In this document: positions 1 through 5,397 of the stretch, one piece after another
Position numbering within the stretch: position 1 is the stretch's first letter
How the letters are laid out: every line of letters starts with the position of its first letter
Source: an uncultured Gammaproteobacteria bacterium
GTDB taxonomy: Bacteria; Pseudomonadota; Gammaproteobacteria; Steroidobacterales; Woeseiaceae
Reading direction: 5' to 3'
DNA: 5,397 nucleotides
Assembly: GCA_938003715.1 (NCBI GenBank)
Contig: CALKYK010000470.1
Location: 1-5,397, forward strand
Translations under genes and position numbers: made by a program
The notes under the pieces: generated by a model
Told to the model about the DNA's origin: nothing
The model's input: only the letters and a program-made list of their open reading frames with translations
Databases searched by the model: none

Positions 1-259
1 CCTGGATCGCGTAGCCGATGCGCTTGCGCAGCGACGACAGCGCTTCGTCGCGGATTTCGACGCCGAGCACGTGCACGCTGCCGCGGTCGGCGCGCAGCAG
101 CCCGATCAGGAGCTGCACCAGGGTCGACTTGCCGCTGCCGCTCAGGCCCAGCACCGCCGTCGTCCGCTCCCACGGAAGCGCGATCGATACGTCGTCCAGG
201 GCGACGACGTCGCCGCGCTGAACGCGTACGCCCTGAAGTTCTGCAGCGTGCCGGGTCAC
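1..259 (-). CDS. ABC transporter ATP-binding protein, N-terminal part (osmoprotectant/quaternary-amine type likely), partial
   Basis: The reverse strand encodes 86 residues of an ABC ATPase before the window ends. Visible motifs are a Walker A P-loop at residues 38-46 (GLSGSGKST) and the start of the Q-loop, Q86, in LRKRIGYAIQ. The nucleotide-binding domain starts near residue 7 (ELQGVRVQRGDVVALDDV), as usual in this superfamily. The protein would energise transport from the cytoplasmic face of the inner membrane. The segment LRKRIGYAIQ resembles the OpuCA/OsmV/ProV-type ATPases for glycine betaine and related solutes, but the signature motif, Walker B and any CBS domains lie outside the window, so the substrate is uncertain. 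I chose the GTG at 259: it gives a normal short leader, with a GAGGA 13 bases upstream, which is rather far. A GTG at 295 is possible, and no in-frame ATG exists nearby. It is divergent from msrB. The ABC ATPase call is sure; the subfamily is moderate. Confidence 0.88.
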   Translation of the reverse strand, partial: MTRHAAELQGVRVQRGDVVALDDVSIALPWERTTAVLGLSGSGKSTLVQLLIGLLRADRGSVHVLGVEIRDEALSSLRKRIGYAIQ

Positions 260-364
260 TGTGAGCGGCGCATCCTCGACGTGGGTCAGCCACACGATAC
301 GGTCGCCAAAGGCATTAGTAAAACGGATGCCCGGCCGGCTGGTGCAATTGCATCGGCGCTTGCA

Positions 365-370
365 TAGAAT
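365..370 (+). promoter_or_regulatory. possible -10 element upstream of msrB
   Basis: TAGAAT differs from the sigma-70 -10 consensus at one base and lies 38 bases before the msrB start, in the divergent 260-408 region. The -35 is poor: GTGCAA at 342-347 has a 17-base spacer but only three matching bases. The rest of this 149-bp intergenic region shows no clear operator or terminator. Confidence 0.3.
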
Positions 371-408
371 CGGCGGCCACGAGCGACTTCGGCGCGAGCG
401 AGCACAAA

Positions 409-801
409 ATGAAGGAATCCAGGAAGCCGGACGACGACCTTCGGGCGAGACTATCTCCGGAGCAGTTTGAAATTACCCAGCGCAAGGGAACCGAGCGCCC
501 CTTCACCGGACGCTACGTCGACCACAAGGACGACGGGACGTATACCTGCGTCTGCTGCGGCGCGGAGCTGTTCAGCTCCGACCACAAGTACGATTCGGGA
601 TCGGGGTGGCCCAGTTTCTGGCTGCCGCTGGCGAAGGACAACGTGCGGACGGTGCGCGATACCAGCCACGGCATGATCCGCACCGAGGTCGTGTGCGCCC
701 ACTGCGATGCGCATCTCGGGCACGTCTTCGAAGACGGGCCGGAGCCCACCGGCCTGCGTTACTGCATCAATTCCGCGTCGCTCGATTTCGAGCCGAAGTA
801 A
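409..801 (+). CDS. msrB: peptide-methionine (R)-S-oxide reductase MsrB
   Basis: A 130-residue protein, the normal length for a free-standing MsrB. It reduces methionine-R-sulfoxide in proteins back to methionine, usually with thioredoxin as reductant. The whole family pattern is present: GTERPFTG (27-34), a zinc-binding CxxC at C47/C50, SGSGWPSF (63-70), a second zinc pair C96/C99 (CAHC), HLGHVFEDGPEPTG (102-115), and the catalytic Cys C119 in RYCINSASL. The position that holds the resolving Cys in E. coli-type enzymes (SGCGWPSF) is Ser65 here. The only other cysteine outside the zinc and catalytic sites is C49, inside the first zinc knuckle. There is no signal peptide, so it should be cytoplasmic. 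The ATG at 409 fits the family N-terminus, though no strong Shine-Dalgarno precedes it. The FKBP lipoprotein gene follows after 17 bp and is probably co-transcribed. Confidence 0.97.
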   Translation: MKESRKPDDDLRARLSPEQFEITQRKGTERPFTGRYVDHKDDGTYTCVCCGAELFSSDHKYDSGSGWPSFWLPLAKDNVRTVRDTSHGMIRTEVVCAHCDAHLGHVFEDGPEPTGLRYCINSASLDFEPK

Positions 802-818
802 ACGAGGTACCGTTCAAG

Positions 819-1349
819 ATGAAATTCCGATTGCCGTTTGCAACGCTCCTGATCGTGCTGGCACTGGCCGGCTGCGGTCAGTCGACCGACGCGCCGCCCA
901 GGGTAAGCGCCGTGCCGGAAAACCCGGCCGACATCGACGTCACGGGAATCGAATCTTCGGAGATCGTGCCGGGCCTCTCGCACAGGACGCTGATCCGGGG
1001 CGACGGCGCCGTGGCCGAGCCCGGTCACTTTGCGGTCGTACATTACACGGGCTGGCTGTACGACCCGGAGGCGCCGAATTTCCGCGGCACGAAGTTCGAC
1101 AGTTCGATCGACCGTGGCGCCCACTTCCGTTTCCGCCTGGGCGAAGGCCGCGTCATCCGCGGCTGGGACGAAGGCGTCGTCGGCATGCGCATCGGCGAGG
1201 TTCGAGAGCTGACGATCGCACCGGAACTCGGCTACGGGGATCGCGGCGCGGGCGCGTTGATTCCGCCGGGCGCGACGCTGGTCTTCGTCGTCGAACTCGC
1301 GGACCTCGAGGGGCTCCAGCAAGACGAGGCGCAATCGCCCGCCGAGTAG
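819..1349 (+). CDS. FKBP-type peptidyl-prolyl cis-trans isomerase, predicted lipoprotein
   Basis: A 176-residue protein. Residues 1-18 form a lipoprotein signal (charged MKFR, hydrophobic core, lipobox LAGC), with C19 as the lipid-modified residue. Gly at +2 rather than Asp suggests sorting to the outer membrane. Residues 20-50 are a linker, and about 65-163 form one FKBP domain. Residues matching the FKBP12 binding pocket are present: Y76 (HYTG), F93-D94 (KFDSS), V112-I113 and W116 (RVIRGWDEGV), Y139 (LGYG) and F156. It should catalyse proline isomerisation and help fold envelope proteins. The stretch between HYTG and KFDSS is longer than in FKBP12 (WLYDPEAPNFRGT), as in many bacterial FKBPs. 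The open frame extends upstream to 606, but that part overlaps msrB in another frame. The ATG at 819 is favoured by the signal peptide and by GAGG at 804-807. It ends 27 bp from the convergent OmpA-like gene. Confidence 0.95.
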   Translation: MKFRLPFATLLIVLALAGCGQSTDAPPRVSAVPENPADIDVTGIESSEIVPGLSHRTLIRGDGAVAEPGHFAVVHYTGWLYDPEAPNFRGTKFDSSIDRGAHFRFRLGEGRVIRGWDEGVVGMRIGEVRELTIAPELGYGDRGAGALIPPGATLVFVVELADLEGLQQDEAQSPAE

Positions 1350-1376
1350 CTGTCATCTGGCTCGCACCGGTACCGG

Positions 1377-2177
1377 TCAGGGCAACTCGAAGCGAAACGA
1401 AACGCGCCGATTCGCGCTGCGAGCGAATTCGCCGCGGCCATCGACGAGCGGGGCCGAAGTGCCGGCGTTCTGCAGCGCAATACGTGACGGGCTGATCCCG
1501 CCGGCAACCAGGTAGTCCCTCACTGCCAGCGCGCGCGCCTCGCCGAGCGGCGCTTCCGGCTTCTCACGTTCGCCGGAATCGATGTGACCCACGATCGTTA
1601 TCGCGAGCGCAGGGCAGGCCGACGCCAGCTGTACGATTTCGTCGAGAACCGGTCGTGCGCCGCTCTTCACGTCATCGCGATTCATTTCGAAAGTTATCGG
1701 CCGGTCGCGCACCGCCGCGTCGAGCACCACAATGCAGAGGTGATCTTCGCTCGCGTCCGGTTCGACGATTCTTATCTTGTCGTCGAATGACATCCCGGCG
1801 GGCAATGCATCGAGAATCTTTGCCGTCGCGGTACGCCAAGCACCTGCATCGGTTGCGATGCCACGCACTGCAACACCCTCGTCGCCGACGATTGCCGTGG
1901 CGAAGCGCAGGTGCGCGAGCGATCGTAGCGTCGCTTCGGTAACGCGCACCCAATCCGCGTCGCGATCATCGGCAACGCGCATGTCGAATACCTGCCGGTG
2001 TTGCGGAAAGAGCTGCAGCGCCGCCTGCCTCAGGATCGCTTCGTGGGCGACGGAGCTGACTTCGCCGCGGACGGAAAAGACGGCCGGCCGCTGCTCGATG
2101 ACGAGCTCCGCCCGCAGAGGCTGGGCACTGGCCAGTGCGAGCAGCGTCGCGACCAGCGTCAGGATTCGACGATTCAG
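1377..2177 (-). CDS. exported OmpA-family protein with two BON-like repeats; non-canonical CTG start proposed
   Basis: With the CTG at 2177 as start, the protein has 266 residues. Residues 1-23 look like a Sec signal peptide (MNRRILTLVATLLALASA), cleaved after ASA (18) or LRA (23). Two BON-like repeats follow, about 34-68 and 102-138. Each has VRG (36-38, 104-106) and FD (64-65, 132-133) at identical 28-residue spacing, showing internal duplication. Residues about 163-266 form an OmpA C-terminal domain. D200 (GHID) and R215 (GEARALAVRDYL) match the Asp and Arg that bind diaminopimelate in peptidoglycan, and NRRVSF lies near the end. The likely role is a periplasmic, wall-associated protein; the BON part suggests membrane contact. 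The first ATG, at 1982 (residue 66), would delete the signal peptide and most of repeat 1, so it is unlikely. No ATG, GTG or TTG occurs in frame between it and the upstream in-frame stop. It probably shares a transcript with the gene ending at 2207. Confidence 0.82.
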   Translation of the reverse strand: MNRRILTLVATLLALASAQPLRAELVIEQRPAVFSVRGEVSSVAHEAILRQAALQLFPQHRQVFDMRVADDRDADWVRVTEATLRSLAHLRFATAIVGDEGVAVRGIATDAGAWRTATAKILDALPAGMSFDDKIRIVEPDASEDHLCIVVLDAAVRDRPITFEMNRDDVKSGARPVLDEIVQLASACPALAITIVGHIDSGEREKPEAPLGEARALAVRDYLVAGGISPSRIALQNAGTSAPLVDGRGEFARSANRRVSFRFELP

Positions 2178-2184
2178 TTCGACA

Positions 2185-2188
2185 CTCC
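2185..2188 (-). promoter_or_regulatory. Shine-Dalgarno site supporting the CTG start at 2177
   Basis: On the minus strand GGAG lies seven bases before the CTG at 2177, an optimal spacing. It sits in the 29-bp gap after the upstream gene's stop. This site is the main argument for initiation at the CTG, because no standard start codon is available in frame near the signal peptide. Confidence 0.6.
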
Positions 2189-2206
2189 GCGTCGAGTTGC
2201 GCCGCG

Positions 2207-3418
2207 CTAACCCGGTCCGTTGTCTTTCTGGTACTGGAGGTCGCGCGCCTGGCCGATCCAGTCCTCGCGGTAGACGCGGCTGCGGAAGCCCCGCAGCTGC
2301 TGTGCGACGCGGTCGATTTCGACCTCGTCCATTTCCGCGATCTGGTGATAGCGGTAGATGCCGAGTTCATTCAGCGTCTTTTCGATCGACGGGCCGATGC
2401 CCTTGATTTGTTGCAGGTCGTCGCGATCGCTCTCACCGTCGCCGGTGGAAGGGTCGTCCATTGCGGCGAGATCGTCGACCGTGCGTGCGAAGATCCCCGT
2501 CATCTCGGTGTCGTCGACGAGCGGTTCCTCCAGCGTGTCGTTCTCGCCGTCGGCTCCGGAGAACACGCCCTCGTTGAACGAGGTCTCGTCGGCGCGGGCA
2601 CGGGTGTCCTCGTCGTCGTCGACCAGCGCGTCCTCGTCGAGCATCGGCTCTGCGTCCTCGTCGTCCGCGCTTTCCTCGACACTCTCGTCATCGACCATGT
2701 CCTCGAGGTCGTCATCGTCGCCAATCTGGTCCTTGAGCGCGGAAACGTCCTGCTCGGCTGTCATCGCGATCGGCTCGTTCGACGCGTCGCCGCCGTCGGG
2801 AAGCGATTCGGCATCGACCGGTTCGATGCGCGTCTGGTCCGGACGCACGGCCGCTTCGAGTTCCTCGATTCGCGCCTGCGCCTCCTGCAGTTCCTCCTCG
2901 AGCTCCCGGGCGCGCTTGTCGCGTTCCTGGAAGCGTTCGACGAGCGGCGGCACGCGACTCTGCCAGCTGGTAAGTTCGCGGCTCAAGCGAAAGATCTTGT
3001 CATCTTTTTCCTTCAGCGAGCCGGCCGGGTTGTGTTCCGCGATGCGCTCGAGTTCGCGACGCAGCCGGTCGCGCTGCGCCAGCGCCACCTCGACGTTGCC
3101 GCGCGCCTCGCGCGCTTCTTTTTCGAGTTCGTCACGCCGCGCGAGCGCCTCTTTCAGCGACGCCGACAGTTCCTTCGCGCGATTGCTGTGATCCTTGTGC
3201 GATGCCTGATACTGGCTGATCTGCTCCATCAGGCTCTTGTTCTGTTGTGCCAGGCGATCGTGCTCGGACTGCTGCGAATCGAGCTGTTCCTGCCAGCTCG
3301 CGCTGACCGCAATCTTTTCCTTCGCGCAGCGATCGCTGCGGAATATCCAGCCGAGGATCAGCCCGATAACCAGCATCAGCGCCAGCAGGCCGAAATGAAT
3401 CGCTGTCAACTCAGGCAT
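2207..3418 (-). CDS. membrane-anchored coiled-coil protein with acidic linker and C-terminal helix-hairpin-helix domain
   Basis: A 403-residue protein of unknown specific function. Residues about 7-26 are a single transmembrane helix (HFGLLALMLVIGLILGWIF), followed by a charged Arg/Lys edge. Residues 40-192 are rich in E, R, Q, L and A and look like a long coiled coil. Residues about 205-335 are very acidic, with an 8-residue period of DED at 253, 261 and 269. Residues 333-393 contain LQQIKGIGPSIEKTLNELGI, a helix-hairpin-helix of the type found in DNA-binding and polymerase proteins and in small DUF4332-like domains, ending in EDWIGQARDL. The short N-terminus with the helix right after it suggests the rest is cytoplasmic. 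AAGGA at 3427-3431, eight bases upstream, supports the ATG at 3418. The OmpA-like gene follows closely. DNA or protein tethering at the membrane is inference. The Ser-rich frame on the other strand is a shadow of the acidic tract. Confidence 0.9.
   Translation of the reverse strand: MPELTAIHFGLLALMLVIGLILGWIFRSDRCAKEKIAVSASWQEQLDSQQSEHDRLAQQNKSLMEQISQYQASHKDHSNRAKELSASLKEALARRDELEKEAREARGNVEVALAQRDRLRRELERIAEHNPAGSLKEKDDKIFRLSRELTSWQSRVPPLVERFQERDKRARELEEELQEAQARIEELEAAVRPDQTRIEPVDAESLPDGGDASNEPIAMTAEQDVSALKDQIGDDDDLEDMVDDESVEESADDEDAEPMLDEDALVDDDEDTRARADETSFNEGVFSGADGENDTLEEPLVDDTEMTGIFARTVDDLAAMDDPSTGDGESDRDDLQQIKGIGPSIEKTLNELGIYRYHQIAEMDEVEIDRVAQQLRGFRSRVYREDWIGQARDLQYQKDNGPG
2607..2663. 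repeat. short 24-bp-period coding repeat
   Basis: TCCTCGTCG occurs at 2607-2615, 2631-2639 and 2655-2663, exactly 24 bp apart. On the minus strand each copy encodes DED of the acidic linker (residues 269-271, 261-263, 253-255). The bases between copies are diverged, so this is a small degenerate coding repeat. Confidence 0.6.
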
Positions 3419-3472
3419 CGCTCATGTCCTTAAAGCCCGGTTCGAGACGGCGGGTGCCCTGCGCCCGGATCG

Positions 3473-3501
3473 GATGCCGCGACAGTCCATGGCGCGGCAT
3501 C
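3473..3501. other. stem-loop between rocD and the helix-hairpin-helix gene
   Basis: A perfect 9-bp inverted repeat, GATGCCGCG at 3473-3481 and CGCGGCATC at 3493-3501, encloses an 11-base loop. On the minus strand it begins 15 bases after the rocD stop. No T tract follows the hairpin in the rocD direction, so a classic intrinsic terminator is not supported. It may protect an mRNA 3' end or lie near a Rho-dependent stop. Confidence 0.5.
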
Positions 3502-3516
3502 AGGACGCCAGCCGCT

Positions 3517-4734
3517 CTATGACGCGAGACGAACGCGGTCCATCTCTTCGAGCACTTCCGTAATTTGCGTCACCGCCCAGTCGATCTCCTCGCGGCCGAT
3601 GACGAGCGGCGGAGCGAGGCGCACGACGGTCTCATGTGTTTCCTTGCTCAGCAGCCCGCGGCCCATCAGCGTTTCGCAAACCTCACGCGCGCTGCCGAGT
3701 TTCGGCTCGATGTCGATGCCGATGAACAGCCCGCGGCCGCGAATCTCACGGATCAGGGGGCTGTCGATACTGGCGAGTTTTGCCAGCATGTAGGCGCCCA
3801 TTTCCGCGCTCCGCTGCGGCAGGTTTTCCTCCACCAGGATCTTCAGTGCCTCGAGGCCGATTGCCGCACCGAGCGGATTGCCGCCGAAGGTGCTCCCGTG
3901 GGTGCCAGGCACGAACAGTTCCAGCACGTCGCGCCGCGCCAGGAACATCGATACCGGCAGTATGCCGCCGCCGAGCGCCTTGCCGAGGATGAGTCCGTCC
4001 GGAACGACATCTTCGTGTTCGCAGGCGAGCATCTTTCCGGTGCGGCCGAGACCTGTCTGGATCTCGTCGGCGATGAGCAGCACGTTGTTGTCGCGGCAGA
4101 TCTGCTGGCAGCGCTTCAGGTAGCCGTCCGGCGGAATCACGATGCCGCCCTCGCCCTGAATCGGTTCCAGCATGAAGGCTGCGGTATTCGGCGTTATCGC
4201 CTGTTCGAGTGCGTCGGCGTTGCCGTACTCGATGATGCGGAAGCCTGGCGTCAGCGGCCCGAAGTGCTTGCGATATTCGGGATCGTCGGAAAACGAGATG
4301 ACCGTGGTCGTGCGGCCGTGGAAATTGCCCGTGCAGACCAGGATCTCGGCCTGGTCGTCGGCGATACCCTTGACCTCGTAGCCCCACCTGCGCGCGGCCT
4401 TGACGGCCGTTTCGACGGCCTCGGCCCCGGTGTTCATCGGCAGCGCCATGTCCTGGCCGGTCAGCCGGCACGCGTATTCGAGAAACTCGCCCAGGCGGTC
4501 GGTGTAGAAAGCGCGCGACACGATGTTCAGCGTATCGGCCTGTTCCTTGAGCACGTTGACGAGTCGAGGATTGGCGTGGCCGTGACTGACAGCCGAATAC
4601 GCGCTCATCATGTCGAGATACTTCTTGCCTTCCTCGTCCCAGACGTAACAGCCCTTGCCGCGCGTCAGGACGACGGGCAGCGGGTGATAATTCGGCGCAC
4701 AGTACCTGTTTTCCAGATCGATTCGGGAAGACAT
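3517..4734 (-). CDS. rocD: ornithine aminotransferase
   Basis: A 405-residue class-III PLP aminotransferase, closely similar along its length to human and bacterial ornithine aminotransferase. It transfers the delta-amino group of L-ornithine to 2-oxoglutarate, giving glutamate-5-semialdehyde and glutamate, in arginine/ornithine breakdown and proline formation. OAT-type residues visible: Y16 in NYHPLP (human Y55), R141 in NFHGRT (human R180), E195 in EPIQGEGG (human E235), D223 in IADEIQTGLGRTG, the Schiff-base lysine K252 in LGKALGGG, HGSTFGGNPLG (279-289) and R372 in RLAPPLVI (human R413). The ornithine-binding Tyr and the E/R gate separate it from acetylornithine and GABA aminotransferases. 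It should be cytoplasmic. The frame is open to an ATG at 4830, but the start at 4734 matches the family N-terminus and has AAGGA at 4744-4748, nine bases upstream. No arginase or permease gene is beside it in this window. Confidence 0.96.
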   Translation of the reverse strand: MSSRIDLENRYCAPNYHPLPVVLTRGKGCYVWDEEGKKYLDMMSAYSAVSHGHANPRLVNVLKEQADTLNIVSRAFYTDRLGEFLEYACRLTGQDMALPMNTGAEAVETAVKAARRWGYEVKGIADDQAEILVCTGNFHGRTTTVISFSDDPEYRKHFGPLTPGFRIIEYGNADALEQAITPNTAAFMLEPIQGEGGIVIPPDGYLKRCQQICRDNNVLLIADEIQTGLGRTGKMLACEHEDVVPDGLILGKALGGGILPVSMFLARRDVLELFVPGTHGSTFGGNPLGAAIGLEALKILVEENLPQRSAEMGAYMLAKLASIDSPLIREIRGRGLFIGIDIEPKLGSAREVCETLMGRGLLSKETHETVVRLAPPLVIGREEIDWAVTQITEVLEEMDRVRLAS

Positions 4735-4804
4735 TTTCGATAATCCTTGTAGACGTTCCTTCGGCGGAGCAAGGTCCCTGGCAGATCGCCCGCACAAGAC
4801 GCTG

Positions 4805-4810
4805 ATTTTA
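4805..4810 (-). promoter_or_regulatory. possible -10 element upstream of rocD
   Basis: On the minus strand TAAAAT, one mismatch from the -10 consensus, lies 70 bases before the rocD start. A convincing -35 is missing: TTGCGC at 4825-4830 has only a 14-base spacer. No clear ArgR-type operator was seen in 4735-4957. Confidence 0.3.
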
Positions 4811-4890
4811 CGACACGAAAGGCCGCGCAAGCCAGATACGAGCGGGTGGCACGCTGCCGCTGCGCAGGCCGCTCACGGGACGGCAAGCGG

Positions 4891-4920
4891 CTGTCCGCCC
4901 CGGCTCCGATCGGTTAGGCT
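4891..4920 (+). promoter_or_regulatory. weak promoter candidate for the alpha/beta hydrolase gene
   Basis: CTGTCC (4891-4896) and TAGGCT (4915-4920) are separated by 18 bases, 37 bases before the ATG at 4958. Each matches sigma-70 consensus at only three of six bases, which is common in GC-rich genomes but weak evidence. Confidence 0.18.
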
Positions 4921-4957
4921 CGCAGGCCGGAGGGCCAGGCTCACGGAACCCCACATA

Positions 4958-5397
4958 ATGCGAAAACTGCCCGCGAAGCAGGAGCTCACGATCGATGGAC
5001 CGTCCGGCGCGCTGGAGGCGATCGTCGAATCGCCCCGCGATTCGGCGCCGGTCGGCACGGCCGTGGTCTGTCACCCGCACCCGGTGCACGGTGGCACGAT
5101 GCAGAACAAGGTGGCGCATACGCTGGCGCGCGCTTTCGTGTCCTGCGGATTTGCTGCGCTGCGATTCAATTTTCGCGGCGTCGGCAAGAGCGCAGGCGCA
5201 TTCGACGAAGGCGTCGGCGAGATCGACGACGTGCTCGCCGCGGTGGCCTGGCTGCGCGGTGAGGCGCCGGCGCTGCCGCTGTGGCTCGCCGGTTTTTCCT
5301 TCGGCGGCGCGATGGCCGTGCACGCGGCGCTGCGGGCCCAGCCGGCCGGCCTGGTCAGTATCGCGCCGGCCGTAACGCGCTTCGTCGGCAAGCTCGA
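4958..5397 (+). CDS. alpha/beta hydrolase (COG2945-like), 5' part, partial
   Basis: The first 146 codons of an alpha/beta-hydrolase-fold protein that runs off the right edge with no stop. Features in order: VVCHPHPVHGGTMQNKVAHTLARAF (about 37-60), with the HPHP...GG pattern typical of this small-hydrolase group; ALRFNFRGVGKSAGAFDEGVGE (67-88), the usual strand and loop with FRGVGxS; and the nucleophile elbow GFSFGG with Ser114 as likely catalytic serine. The catalytic Asp and His would lie beyond the window. There is no signal peptide, so it is probably cytoplasmic. The substrate cannot be told; known members are mostly uncharacterised esterase- or peptidase-like proteins. The ATG fits the family N-terminus, but the ribosome binding site is poor (GGA at 4945-4947). 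It is divergent from rocD across 223 bp, so a functional link is not implied. Confidence 0.9.
   Translation, partial: MRKLPAKQELTIDGPSGALEAIVESPRDSAPVGTAVVCHPHPVHGGTMQNKVAHTLARAFVSCGFAALRFNFRGVGKSAGAFDEGVGEIDDVLAAVAWLRGEAPALPLWLAGFSFGGAMAVHAALRAQPAGLVSIAPAVTRFVGKL

Noticed and set aside
300..350. Possible minus-strand promoter for the ABC ATPase (TTGCAC and TTTTAC-like hexamers)
   Set aside because: The -35 matches only three bases and the -10 is poor, so it is no better than background.
1366..1377. 12-bp perfect palindrome (ACCGGTACCGGT) between the convergent FKBP and OmpA-like genes
   Set aside because: It is also a direct repeat of ACCGGT, leaves little room for a loop and has no T tract, so a bidirectional terminator is not supported. 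Chance occurrence is plausible.
1966..2370. 134-residue minus-strand open frame spanning the gene junction
   Set aside because: Low-complexity Ser/Arg/Ala translation, overlapping two better-supported genes in another frame.
2135..3433. Long plus-strand open frames (432 and 277 residues) opposite the helix-hairpin-helix gene
   Set aside because: They are antisense shadows: the 277-residue frame is Ser-rich only because it mirrors Asp/Glu codons. The minus-strand protein has coherent domains and a good ribosome binding site.
3565..4743. 392-residue plus-strand open frame opposite rocD, and a 349-residue minus frame within it
   Set aside because: rocD is unmistakable on the minus strand; the other frames are Arg- or Ala-rich shadows of GC-rich coding sequence.
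4735..4830. N-terminal extension of rocD to an ATG at 4830
   Set aside because: The extra 32 residues do not resemble the ornithine aminotransferase N-terminus, and the ATG at 4734 has a well-placed AAGGA.

Overview
This window is GC-rich (roughly 60-65% by eye) and densely packed with ordinary-looking bacterial genes. A lipobox lipoprotein, an OmpA-like periplasmic protein and Gram-negative-style proteins throughout point to a proteobacterium. A GC-rich gammaproteobacterium is the best guess, from overall protein character only. There are no mobile elements, CRISPR arrays, rRNA or tRNA genes that I can see.

Layout. (1) 1-259, minus: the N-terminal part of an ABC transporter ATPase, probably of the osmoprotectant/quaternary-amine type, cut by the window edge. 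(2) 260-408: divergent intergenic region with one weak promoter candidate. (3) 409-1349, plus: msrB (methionine-R-sulfoxide reductase), then 17 bp later an FKBP-type prolyl isomerase lipoprotein, probably one transcript. (4) 1377-4734, minus: read in transcription order, rocD (ornithine aminotransferase), a 98-bp gap holding a 9-bp stem-loop, a membrane-anchored coiled-coil/acidic/helix-hairpin-helix protein, and 29 bp later an exported protein with two BON-like repeats and an OmpA-type peptidoglycan-binding domain. (5) 4735-4957: 223-bp divergent intergenic region with weak promoter candidates. (6) 4958-5397, plus: the first 146 codons of an alpha/beta hydrolase, running off the right edge. 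No stretch over 300 bases lacks a gene.

How the genes relate. MsrB and the FKBP lipoprotein both concern protein quality, but MsrB has no export signal and the FKBP is predicted to sit in the outer membrane, so they probably act in different compartments. The helix-hairpin-helix protein and the OmpA-like protein form a tight pair that may link inner membrane and cell wall functions; this is inference. rocD is metabolic and seems to be a neighbour only.

The annotation point most likely to be missed is the start of the OmpA-like gene. The first in-frame ATG (1982) would remove a clear signal peptide and half of the first repeat. The only plausible upstream start with a good ribosome binding site is a CTG at 2177. 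I found no convincing undescribed multi-gene system.
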